From: Phialophora verrucosa
Lineage: Eukaryota; Ascomycota; Eurotiomycetes; Chaetothyriales; Herpotrichiellaceae
NCBI GenBank assembly: GCA_002099365.1
Contig: MSED01000014.1
Span: forward strand, 1 to 64,000
Direction of reading: 5' to 3'
Length of the DNA: 64,000 bases
A program made the position numbers and the translations under genes. A model generated the notes under the pieces. It was not told the origin of the DNA and did not search any database. It saw only the letters and a list, made by a program, of their open reading frames with translations. This document shows positions 1 to 7,561 of the stretch, piece by piece (within the stretch, counting starts at the first letter, position 1; each line of letters starts with the position of its first letter).

Positions 1-125
1 TACCTATCTATAAGTGCTTTATTTAACCCTTATTTTCCGGTCCGCTATTATATACTAGTCGTTTAAATAGTCTATAGCGATAAATAATCTTTTTCTAGAG
101 GAACTTTATTACGGTAGTACTATTA
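1..125. other. RIP-mutated flank of the young gypsy element
   Basis: AT-rich sequence with no gene. It is the continuation of the RIP-mutated DNA that resumes at 7562. The last five bases, TATTA (121-125), are the left copy of the target-site duplication of the inserted element; the right copy is 7557-7561. Confidence 0.8.
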
Positions 126-522
126 TGTTACGAATCGCTCCACGTGAGGTGATGCTGCGGTCCGAGGGTTCTCTCGCTGGCGGAGTGGTAACGTGATACT
201 AGCTGAGGTAAAGGTACGCGGTCACTTGCAACGGCGTAAGGTGGAACAACACTCCTGTATCCTAAAGGTAGGGGTCGGAGTATAACTGTTATTGACTACG
301 GACCGTTCCTTGAGGAGGGCCGGTCCGTCCGCTATATAGTTTGTCTTCCCAGGGTGGCTCTGTCGTGGCTCTGTGGCTCTGCCAACGGAGCCCTCAGAGC
401 CCTACAGAGCCATTCCTGGGTCACGTGACCCCGATTCAGCCTTGCCAACGAGGCTGTCCAACCTTTCGCTAGACCTTCCCCTTAGGCCAGCTCCCTGGCC
501 CCATGAAGGTCGGCTCGTAACA
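126..522 (-). repeat. 3' LTR of the gypsy element
   Basis: 397-bp long terminal repeat. By eye it matches 7160-7556 base for base. It begins (minus strand) TGTTACGA and ends TCGTAACA. The polypurine tract abuts it at 523-536 and the target duplication at 121-125. Confidence 0.96.
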
Positions 523-536
523 CTTTCCCCTCCTTT
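523..536 (-). other. Polypurine tract
   Basis: On the minus strand this reads AAAGGAGGGGAAAG, directly before the 3' LTR. In LTR elements such a tract is the RNase H-resistant primer for plus-strand DNA synthesis. Position and composition both fit. Confidence 0.9.
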
Positions 537-622
537 AACCTGTCCGCTGTCCCAGCGTACTTAAGGTGAGTATTCCCCAGGTCGCCTGGCCTGGTCTCCT
601 GCTTCCTTTCTCATGGCTAACC

Positions 623-1207
623 ATGCCGCAGCCACGTCCCTTTTCTAAGCGCCCACTCTCTTCCACTGCCCGTCGCCTTCGAACCGCTTCCAAGATCAGG
701 TCCTTGGGTCTAGAATACTTCGACATGGGTCGTTGCACCCCTTGCCAGAGTTCTGACTCCATCTGCTTCATGTTGGATGGCTATTCCCGGTGCAACACCT
801 GCACCAAGAAAAACCTGCAGTACTGCGACGGCACCTTTTCCGACGCGGAGTTTGACGCCCTGACTGCCCAGCGTAATCGTGTGAACGAAGCCGCTCGGCA
901 GAAAGGTGAGGAGACGAAGGCCCTGCTGGCCGAAGTTGCCCGTCTCAGTGCGGCCGCGGCCCGTGCCCAGGCCGAGCAGGAGCGGCTGCAAAGGGAAGCC
1001 GAAAGTTTGTTGGATAAACAAAAGGAAATGGTCATAAAAGAGGCCCGAGCCCTGGATGAGCTGGACCACGTCGGTCCTCCCCCCATCACTTCTTCGACTG
1101 TTTTCGTGGGTTTGGATGACGCTCAGTTGGAGCAAATGTTTGAGTTGGAGCCTGGGTCAATGGCGGGTTTTGAGGGCCCCATCCCTATTGACCGGCCCTC
1201 GGCCTGA
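623..1207 (+). CDS. Antisense element gene: Zn2Cys6-spaced cysteine cluster plus coiled coil
   Basis: A 194-residue frame starting at ATG 623 lies on the strand opposite gag and pol, between the 3' LTR and the pol stop. Its last 23 bases overlap the end of pol tail-to-tail. The frame stays open upstream to 566, but without an ATG; GTGAGT at 566 could be a 5'-UTR splice donor. Six cysteines (38, 41, 48, 57, 60, 68) have spacing C-x2-C-x6-C-x8-C-x2-C-x7-C, which fits the Gal4-type binuclear zinc cluster consensus. The basic residues normal between the second and third cysteines are missing, so DNA binding is doubtful. Residues about 72-145 are Ala/Glu/Leu/Lys/Arg-rich and look like a coiled coil, followed by an acidic tail. 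Function unknown. It could act in control of the element or in dimeric protein binding. Confidence 0.72.
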   Translation: MPQPRPFSKRPLSSTARRLRTASKIRSLGLEYFDMGRCTPCQSSDSICFMLDGYSRCNTCTKKNLQYCDGTFSDAEFDALTAQRNRVNEAARQKGEETKALLAEVARLSAAAARAQAEQERLQREAESLLDKQKEMVIKEARALDELDHVGPPPITSSTVFVGLDDAQLEQMFELEPGSMAGFEGPIPIDRPSA

Positions 1208-4200
1208 TCCCTTGCCGCTGGTGGTATTGCCGGATCATAGCCTTTGGTAGGTTCTCCGCAGGCTCCCACGTGTTTTCAGAGTCATCGTACCCTAACCACT
1301 TGATTAGGTATCGTTTTGGTGTCTCGTTAGAGTGGTCAAGGATGCGTTCCACATCATACAGCGGTTCTTGCGTTTCTGCATGGATCAGCACCGGTCCTGG
1401 CTTGGCGTTTGGCGGTGCTTTCTCCAGTAGTGATTTGTGGAAGACTGGGTGAATGTTCATGCCCGCGGGCAATTCCATTTCAAACGTAACCGGTCCCAAC
1501 TTCTTCTTGATTCTGTATGGTCCAATTTTCGTGTAATCGAGTTTGTTTGATGGCCTTGTTGTTTTAATATTTTTCCGTAAAATGTAGACTTTCTCCCCCT
1601 CCTGAAAATCTGGTCCCTCAGATCTTTTCCTGTTTGCTTGTCTTACTGTTTTTTGTTGGATTTTTTGTAATTCTCCCTTGAGCATCTTGTGCAGTGATTG
1701 TAGTTTTTCAACCGAGATTTTTGCTTTTTGTGCGATTGGTTTCATGCCCCTTGGGTCCTTGTCAATGTTTGGGTGCCTCCCGTAATTCGCGTAAAATGGT
1801 GATATTCCTGTTGTTGACGTCGAGTTGTTGTAAGCAAACTGTGCGATGGGTAGCAGCTCAACCCAGTTGTTTTGTTGATAATTCGTGTAACATCGTAGAT
1901 ATTGTTCCAGCGTTTGGTTTGTTCTTTCTGTTTGTCCGTCTGTTTGAGGGTGATATGCTGTTGAAAGTTTCTGATGTGTCCCTGTAAGGTCCATGAGCGA
2001 TTGCCAGAATTGCGATGTGAAGAGCTTGTCTCTGTCTGATTTGATCACATCCGGTGTGCCATGCTGCGCAATCACTGTTTTTGTCAAGGCATACGCCATG
2101 TCTTCCGCCGTGCTAGACTCCTTCCATGGCTGAAAGTAGGCATACTTGGTCAACTCGTCTCCTATGACCAATATTGAGTCGTATTCCGTGCCCGTCAAGG
2201 GTTCTTTTGACTTCGGTAGTTTGGTGATGAAGTCCAGCGCCACTGTCGACCATGCTTCGTCAGGCAACCCCGTCGTTTGGAGTAGTCCGTATGGTTTGTG
2301 CCTGGCGTGTTTGGCTTTGTGGCATATGTCGCAGTTCTTGACATATTCTTCAACCTCTTTTCTGAGTCGCGGCCATGTGTAGTCCCTCGTGACTAGCTCG
2401 ATTGTCTTATTGATTCCCTGGTGGCCTGCTGCTTTGTCGTCGTGCCGGGCGGCTATTACGTCCTGTCGTTGTTGCGGCGATAGCTCCGGTTGTTCAGTCA
2501 TCATGGTGATGGCTTGTGTCTTTCCTCGGTAGACCAGAGCATTCCCTTGTTGCTTTAACAGCGTGTCCGGTTCGGGTCTGGTTGTTCCCACATAGTCCGC
2601 TCGCCGGCTGAGGGCATCCGCCCTTCCGTTCTCTGTTCCTCGGATATGGTTAATCCGGAAGTCATATGAGGCTAACGTTTCAGCCCATCTGACTTGTCTT
2701 CTGTTGAGTTCCTTCGTAGTGGTCCAGTATAACAGGTTCTTGTGATCCGTGAAGACCTGTACTGGATACTTGGCACCTTCGAGATATACTCGCCATTGCC
2801 TAAGTGCTTCCACTATGGCCAAGAGTTCCTTGTCGTGAATGTCGTAGTTCGACTCTGGCCCTGTCATTTTTCTGGAGTAATAGGCCACTGGTCTGGCCTT
2901 GCCATCCTCCCCTCTTTGGGTGAGGCATGCTCCGATCGCCTCATCGGACGCATCCGTTTCCAGTAGGGCTTCCTTTTCTGGATCGAAGATTGTGAGAATA
3001 GGGGCGCTGGTTAAGCGGCCCTTCAGCTCCTTGAAGGCTTTCTCTGCGTTTGATCCGAATTGGAAGTCGGTTTTCTTCTTAGTCAAGTTGGTTAGTGGTG
3101 CAGCAATCCGGGAAAACCCTTCAATGAACCGGCGGTAGTAATTCGCCAGTCCAAGGAATGCTTGCACTTCCTTGACGTTCTTTGGCTGTGGCCATTCCTC
3201 GATGGCTTGGACTTTCGCTGGATCTGGTTTCAGCTGTCCTTCGGAGACGAGGTAGCCCAGGAATGCTATCTCCCTCTTGTGAAACTCGCATTTACTGAGT
3301 TTCAGCGGTAAATCTTTCTCTTGTAACTTCCTCATCACCTTTTTGACGTGTTCCACGTGCTCTTCATAGGTTTCGGAATAGATCAAGACATCATCCAGGT
3401 AGGCCAGGACGAAGTCTCCGAGATACTCCTCGAGCGTGTCGTTAATGAGAGCTTGAAATGTTGCAGGGGCGTTGGTCAGTCCAAAAGGCATGACCAGGTA
3501 TTCGTAAACTCCCCAACTGGTTCTGAACGCCGTCTTCCATTCTTCTCCAGTTTTCATGCGTACTCGGTAGTAGGCGTCCCGTACGTCGAGTGCTGTAAGC
3601 CACTTGGCCCTTCCCAGCTGATTCTGGAGCTCTTGAATCAGTGGTATCGGGTAGACGTTCTTCTTGGTGATTGCGTTTAGTGGTCTGAAGTCGATACACG
3701 GCCTTGGTGTTCCATCCTTTTTTGGCGCAAAGAGTATCCCGTGGGATATCCTTGGTTTGTTGAGTTTTCGGATGAAACCCTTGGTTTCCAGATCCCGTAT
3801 ATACTTCTTTAGGAAGTCGGACTCTTCTCTGGATAGCTCCCTCAACCATCCCTTGTAAGAAGGATTCTCTTTCCCTTCTTGGAACTCGATCGAGTGATCC
3901 CAAGGTTTGTGCTCAGGCAGCGCGGCGAGTCCTTCCCGCTCCTGGAACAAGTCCTTGAATTCTTTGTATTCCGGAGGCAGCTCGTGTGTGTCTAGTCCAG
4001 CTAGGACACGTCCCTTCGGTCGCACCCAAATCGCTCTGATGGGGGCCTTTGGAGATGATCGGTCTCCCATTTCCTTTCCATGACTGCAATCTGGAAACTC
4101 GATAGTTCTCCTTTTCCAATGTATTCGTGGGTTGTGGTCGAACAACCATGCCATACCGAGTACCATGTCATACTTCGGTAGCGTCGTTATATCGAGGGAT

Positions 4201-4556
4201 ATTCTTTCATTGTGTTGTCCAACCGTCATAGGTACGTCCTGTACCTGGTCCGTAATCATGCCGGTAGTTCGTCCGTCTGCCATTGATAGGGCGTATGGCA
4301 GTTCTTTCTTCGTGATGTACCTGTTTAGCTCCTTGCTCATCTCCCTGCTGATGTAGTTCTGGTTAGCTCCGCAGTCCACCAGGGCCCTAGCTCTGATTCC
4401 TGCGAGCATAACCTCAAAGGTGACATGCTCCGTGCGTTGTTCCGATAGGATCATGCATAGAGAATGAGGCCTCCCTTCGAGACAGTCCGGCCTCCCTAGT
4501 CTGTCTCTGAGCCGTTTTTTGGCATTCCCCAGTGCACGTGCCTCCATGTGTCCCAA
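1185..4556 (-). CDS. Pol polyprotein with chromodomain (frameshift product)
   Basis: The open frame is 1123 codons in the -1 frame relative to gag. The first codon listed is TTG, not ATG, so expression is expected as Gag-Pol through the A AAA AAC site at 4514-4520. Domains in order (frame numbering): aspartic protease with D61-C-G; reverse transcriptase, active site YLDD at 386-389; RNase H with TDAS (D535); integrase zinc domain H705, H712, C742, C745; integrase core D775, D841, E877 with 35 residues between the last two; C-terminal chromodomain about 1067-1110 (YLIKWLGY, NTWEP). All catalytic residues are present. The chromodomain would steer insertion to heterochromatin marks, which agrees with the RIP-mutated target. 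Confidence 0.95.
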   Translation of the reverse strand: MGHMEARALGNAKKRLRDRLGRPDCLEGRPHSLCMILSEQRTEHVTFEVMLAGIRARALVDCGANQNYISREMSKELNRYITKKELPYALSMADGRTTGMITDQVQDVPMTVGQHNERISLDITTLPKYDMVLGMAWLFDHNPRIHWKRRTIEFPDCSHGKEMGDRSSPKAPIRAIWVRPKGRVLAGLDTHELPPEYKEFKDLFQEREGLAALPEHKPWDHSIEFQEGKENPSYKGWLRELSREESDFLKKYIRDLETKGFIRKLNKPRISHGILFAPKKDGTPRPCIDFRPLNAITKKNVYPIPLIQELQNQLGRAKWLTALDVRDAYYRVRMKTGEEWKTAFRTSWGVYEYLVMPFGLTNAPATFQALINDTLEEYLGDFVLAYLDDVLIYSETYEEHVEHVKKVMRKLQEKDLPLKLSKCEFHKREIAFLGYLVSEGQLKPDPAKVQAIEEWPQPKNVKEVQAFLGLANYYRRFIEGFSRIAAPLTNLTKKKTDFQFGSNAEKAFKELKGRLTSAPILTIFDPEKEALLETDASDEAIGACLTQRGEDGKARPVAYYSRKMTGPESNYDIHDKELLAIVEALRQWRVYLEGAKYPVQVFTDHKNLLYWTTTKELNRRQVRWAETLASYDFRINHIRGTENGRADALSRRADYVGTTRPEPDTLLKQQGNALVYRGKTQAITMMTEQPELSPQQRQDVIAARHDDKAAGHQGINKTIELVTRDYTWPRLRKEVEEYVKNCDICHKAKHARHKPYGLLQTTGLPDEAWSTVALDFITKLPKSKEPLTGTEYDSILVIGDELTKYAYFQPWKESSTAEDMAYALTKTVIAQHGTPDVIKSDRDKLFTSQFWQSLMDLTGTHQKLSTAYHPQTDGQTERTNQTLEQYLRCYTNYQQNNWVELLPIAQFAYNNSTSTTGISPFYANYGRHPNIDKDPRGMKPIAQKAKISVEKLQSLHKMLKGELQKIQQKTVRQANRKRSEGPDFQEGEKVYILRKNIKTTRPSNKLDYTKIGPYRIKKKLGPVTFEMELPAGMNIHPVFHKSLLEKAPPNAKPGPVLIHAETQEPLYDVERILDHSNETPKRYLIKWLGYDDSENTWEPAENLPKAMIRQYHQRQGIRPRAGQ
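4466..4520 (-). promoter_or_regulatory. -1 ribosomal frameshift signal: slippery heptamer plus pseudoknot
   Basis: On the minus strand the heptamer A-AAA-AAC lies at 4520-4514 and is in the correct phase (AAC is gag codon 870). Six bases (4513-4508) separate it from stem 1, GAGACAG (4507-4501) pairing with CTGTCTC (4485-4479). Within its loop GAGGCC (4494-4489) pairs with GGCCTC (4471-4466), making an H-type pseudoknot with a 6-nt first loop and a 7-nt last loop. The gag stop TAG (4498-4496) lies inside the knot. Slippage by one base continues directly into pol. Confidence 0.88.
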
Positions 4557-7123
4557 CGGCAGTCCGTGTCAAAGCATTCGTCGAGAAATCCGAACGCTTC
4601 GGGGTGGATTTTGGTATACGGCCGTTCTGGGTCCACGTGGAACAAGTGTTTGTGTCCTGGCTCCCAGCAGTGGCAACTCGCTGGGTGTTGGCACTGGAAG
4701 TATTCCGCAATGAACTCATGGTGTACGCGGTGGTCCACGACCTCTTCCACCATTGATGGGGTGCTCATGTTGCCTGTCATCATTGAGCAATTCTGTTTCC
4801 TGTGGTGAACGTGTGGGTATTGGTGCATGCTGCATTTCCGGTTCTTGCATTCATGCCCTTCCTCAATCATCCATTCGAACGCTTCAGGGTGTATTCTTTC
4901 GTCGTCCACATCGGGGTCCACATTGTAGTAATGTCGGTGGTCGGCGGAATCATCATGTGGGCAGTCTTCATCGTCGCATGGAAATGCCTTGGCGATGTAG
5001 GTCCTTCGTGCCCTGTTGTCAGTGAGGATTCCTACCTTGTGGGTTTCCCCGATTATGTGCCCTTCGCCATATGTGCGCGCTTCGTACGCATCCCAGATCC
5101 GCTTTTGCTTTTCCTTGGCATATTGAATTGCTATTGTCGTGGGTCCGATGTGCTGGTGTACGTGTATTGTCCCATAATCTTCGCATTCGTTGTCAAAACA
5201 GTAGCGCAATGTGATCTGTTTGAGGTGTTCCTGGACTGGCGCTTCTTCATCAAAGGCGATATGCGTGTGTTGTCCTTCCGCACATTCTTCTTGGCACAAT
5301 TCCCCTGTTGTCCAGGCGTTCGTGACGATCTTGACCCGCTCCATCGTCTGTTCGATGGTCACGAATCGTCGTTCCTTTTGGTCGTCGTCCGGGCCCAGCG
5401 GTAATTCGTCCACGGTTCCACTGCTCGAGTCCTTTACTTCGCTCATCATTCCCAGGGTTTGGGTTGGCATCCCAGCTATCCCTTCCACGACCTCCCGCGG
5501 GAGCTCGATGGCGTGGATTCTTCCCGCAATGTGTGTGTGTAGCTGGGATTCGCTGCAGTTAGTTCTCGTGCAGAACTTGATGGAAATGGCCGCTGGTGAC
5601 TGGAACTCCGCCTTCGGGTCAAAGACGTGGTGCTGGTGCGTGGTTTGTTCCCCTTGAAGGCACTCCGGCTCCCGGCACTCGTCTTTTTTCCAGTATGGCG
5701 TTATAATCACCACTTTTTCTCTCGTAGTCTCGATAGCGATGAACCGGACTGGTTCCTCCTCGCTATTCATCATCCAGAAACTGTCGTCGTTTCTTTTTTC
5801 TTCGGCATCTCGCAAGTCTCCTTCTTGGGCAAGAGTTTCCTGGATCTCTTTGGTCTTCCTGTTGCGTCGGTTCTTCCGTTTCTTGGGTGGCTGGGGAAAC
5901 CAGCCGGACCCTATCTTTTCGGAATAATGCGTGAGGCAACCGTTGTCGTAACAGGCGGTCCAAGAGAGAGCTGCGTGTTGATTGGACATGGTTTCTTCGC
6001 ATGTTTTCATGAGAGCTGTCGTAGCCTCTCCTGGAGTGACTTCCCTTGAGCGGTCCTCCTGGGGTTCACCAAGTTCCTTGTGAACTTCCTGACGTAGGTG
6101 CCCCGACTGTGCTGTCGTACCTTGACTGTCAGTGGTCATTTGGGTCTTCTCTGTAGTGTCGGCCTTTTTCGCTACAGAACCGGCTATACCGTCACTCATC
6201 ATCATATGCAGTCCTTGAGTCGTTTGTCGGCAATCTTTTGCACGGTGTCCGGGTTTTCCACAAGTGTAGCACAGTCCATCCTTTCCTCGTTGAGCCTGTC
6301 GCTCATTCTTCCGACCCTGGCCATGGTATCCGCCTCGACCCCGGGCTCCGTTGCCTCTGCTCCTTGAAGGACGGCTTCGGTGCATAAGGTCAAGGTCCAT
6401 TGGATCACCATAGTGTCGCTGTCCTTGGAACTGATATCCTCGACGAGCGTACTCGACTGGGTCACGGCGCCCATTCCGTTCCAATCGTAGCTCGTATAGT
6501 CGATTGTCAATCTTGATTGCTTCGTCCACCATTTGCTTGTAGTCGGTGGGTGGATCCATCATCTCCTGGCGGACTTGCTCCTTGAGTCCGTTGTAGAAGA
6601 TTTGAGCGAACGCGTCTTCGTCTTCCCAGTTCAACTTCTTGGCGATTTGGTTGAACTCGGAGTAGTAGGCGGCAGCGGATCCCTTTTGCTTGATGGTGTA
6701 GATCACTCGGGCCGCCATGCGTTCATCGTTGATGGTCCCAAACACTTTGCGAATGCGGTTCTCAAATTCCGCGAAGTGCTTGAAGCAGGCCAGCGTATCA
6801 GCGTCTGGTTTGGCGTCGTCCACATACCCCTTCATGGTAGGTTCAAACCATGCGAACGCTGGTCCTTTGAGGTGCATCGCAGCGTACATGACCTTGCTAG
6901 GTCCATCCTCGAACTTAGTTGGGTTGAGTTTGAACACAAGTTTGAGTTGGATCAGGAAGGCATTGAGTTGGCTGCGTCGTCCGTCGAATGGGTCAACCTT
7001 CAAGACATCCTTCCTGTCGTCGACCCCAGCCCTGGCTGCCAGGCTGGTGGTAGAAAGGTTTCCAAGGCTTCCCATGACTGATTGATTGACTTCTGGCGAC
7101 TTTGGTCGGGCACTGCTAGACAT
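4496..7123 (-). CDS. Gag with zinc knuckle and long Cys/His-repeat tail
   Basis: 875 residues from ATG 7123, 36 nt after the 5' LTR. Residues about 40-215 are a Ty3-type capsid region. An Arg/Gly-rich linker follows, then one CCHC zinc knuckle, C285-x2-C288-x4-H293-x4-C298. Typical Ty3-type Gags end near here; this one continues for about 575 residues. The tail contains pairs of C-x(3-5)-C followed by H-x-H: C483/C488, C518/C523, C610/C614, C642/C647, C716/C721, C759/C764, C811/C817 and C850/C855, with a weaker C391/C396. They are embedded in about four degenerate repeats of roughly 70-125 residues that share a hydrophobic strand-like stretch before each first pair. These could bind metal or RNA, but no known function is assigned. 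Gag forms the cytoplasmic particle that packages the element's RNA. Confidence 0.92.
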   Translation of the reverse strand: MSSSARPKSPEVNQSVMGSLGNLSTTSLAARAGVDDRKDVLKVDPFDGRRSQLNAFLIQLKLVFKLNPTKFEDGPSKVMYAAMHLKGPAFAWFEPTMKGYVDDAKPDADTLACFKHFAEFENRIRKVFGTINDERMAARVIYTIKQKGSAAAYYSEFNQIAKKLNWEDEDAFAQIFYNGLKEQVRQEMMDPPTDYKQMVDEAIKIDNRLYELRLERNGRRDPVEYARRGYQFQGQRHYGDPMDLDLMHRSRPSRSRGNGARGRGGYHGQGRKNERQAQRGKDGLCYTCGKPGHRAKDCRQTTQGLHMMMSDGIAGSVAKKADTTEKTQMTTDSQGTTAQSGHLRQEVHKELGEPQEDRSREVTPGEATTALMKTCEETMSNQHAALSWTACYDNGCLTHYSEKIGSGWFPQPPKKRKNRRNRKTKEIQETLAQEGDLRDAEEKRNDDSFWMMNSEEEPVRFIAIETTREKVVIITPYWKKDECREPECLQGEQTTHQHHVFDPKAEFQSPAAISIKFCTRTNCSESQLHTHIAGRIHAIELPREVVEGIAGMPTQTLGMMSEVKDSSSGTVDELPLGPDDDQKERRFVTIEQTMERVKIVTNAWTTGELCQEECAEGQHTHIAFDEEAPVQEHLKQITLRYCFDNECEDYGTIHVHQHIGPTTIAIQYAKEKQKRIWDAYEARTYGEGHIIGETHKVGILTDNRARRTYIAKAFPCDDEDCPHDDSADHRHYYNVDPDVDDERIHPEAFEWMIEEGHECKNRKCSMHQYPHVHHRKQNCSMMTGNMSTPSMVEEVVDHRVHHEFIAEYFQCQHPASCHCWEPGHKHLFHVDPERPYTKIHPEAFGFLDECFDTDCRWDTWRHVHWGMPKNGSETD

Positions 7124-7149
7124 ATCCTTGTCACTACTCGTTGAGATGG

Positions 7150-7158
7150 GTAGTCAAT
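7150..7158 (-). other. Primer-binding site, probably self-priming
   Basis: One base inside the 5' LTR the minus strand reads ATTGACTAC. I see no match to the usual initiator tRNA-Met end. Its exact complement GTAGTCAAT occurs in the LTR at 7333-7325, about 39 bases after a TATA box, where the transcript should start. This is the arrangement of Tf1/sushi-type elements, which prime reverse transcription from their own mRNA 5' end. Confidence 0.65.
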
Positions 7159-7159
7159 G

Positions 7160-7556
7160 TGTTACGAATCGCTCCACGTGAGGTGATGCTGCGGTCCGAG
7201 GGTTCTCTCGCTGGCGGAGTGGTAACGTGATACTAGCTGAGGTAAAGGTACGCGGTCACTTGCAACGGCGTAAGGTGGAACAACACTCCTGTATCCTAAA
7301 GGTAGGGGTCGGAGTATAACTGTTATTGACTACGGACCGTTCCTTGAGGAGGGCCGGTCCGTCCGCTATATAGTTTGTCTTCCCAGGGTGGCTCTGTCGT
7401 GGCTCTGTGGCTCTGCCAACGGAGCCCTCAGAGCCCTACAGAGCCATTCCTGGGTCACGTGACCCCGATTCAGCCTTGCCAACGAGGCTGTCCAACCTTT
7501 CGCTAGACCTTCCCCTTAGGCCAGCTCCCTGGCCCCATGAAGGTCGGCTCGTAACA
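7160..7556 (-). repeat. 5' LTR of the gypsy element
   Basis: 397 bp, matching 126-522 base for base by eye. It drives transcription on the minus strand. Internal landmarks are the TATA box at 7366-7373 and the inferred start of R near 7333. That makes U3 about 223 bp. Confidence 0.96.
7366..7373 (-). promoter_or_regulatory. TATA box of the element promoter
   Basis: CTATATAG in the 5' LTR (also present in the 3' LTR). The proposed transcript start, G at 7333, is about 39 bases downstream, a normal fungal spacing. Confidence 0.6.
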
Positions 7557-7561
7557 TATTA

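Larger units (their letters stand above)
126..7556 (-). mobile_element. Complete young Ty3/gypsy chromovirus (LTR retrotransposon)
   Basis: This is a full-length LTR retrotransposon read on the minus strand: 5' LTR 7160-7556, primer site 7150-7158, gag 4496-7123, pol from about 4520 to 1185, PPT 523-536, 3' LTR 126-522. Both LTRs are 397 bp and I saw no difference between them. They start TGTTACGA and end TCGTAACA, a perfect 8-bp inverted terminus. The insertion is flanked by TATTA on both sides (121-125 and 7557-7561). Domain order protease-RT-RNase H-integrase-chromodomain defines a chromovirus. The frames are open and the sequence is rich in CpA/TpG, so it has escaped the RIP that ruined the surrounding DNA. 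It probably inserted recently and may be active. Unusual features are the antisense gene at 623-1207 and the long Cys/His-rich Gag tail. Confidence 0.96.

Noticed and set aside
373..564. 63-codon frame across the LTR end
   Set aside because: It starts at GTG, is mostly LTR sequence and has no features. Not credible in a fungus.
710..1135. Minus-strand frame of 141 codons between pol and the 3' LTR
   Set aside because: It overlaps the antisense gene; the plus frame has clustered cysteines and a coiled coil, while this one has no pattern.
6533..7081. 182-codon plus-strand frame opposite gag
   Set aside because: It lies entirely over the conserved capsid coding sequence, has no recognisable domain, and is a shadow of the gag frame.
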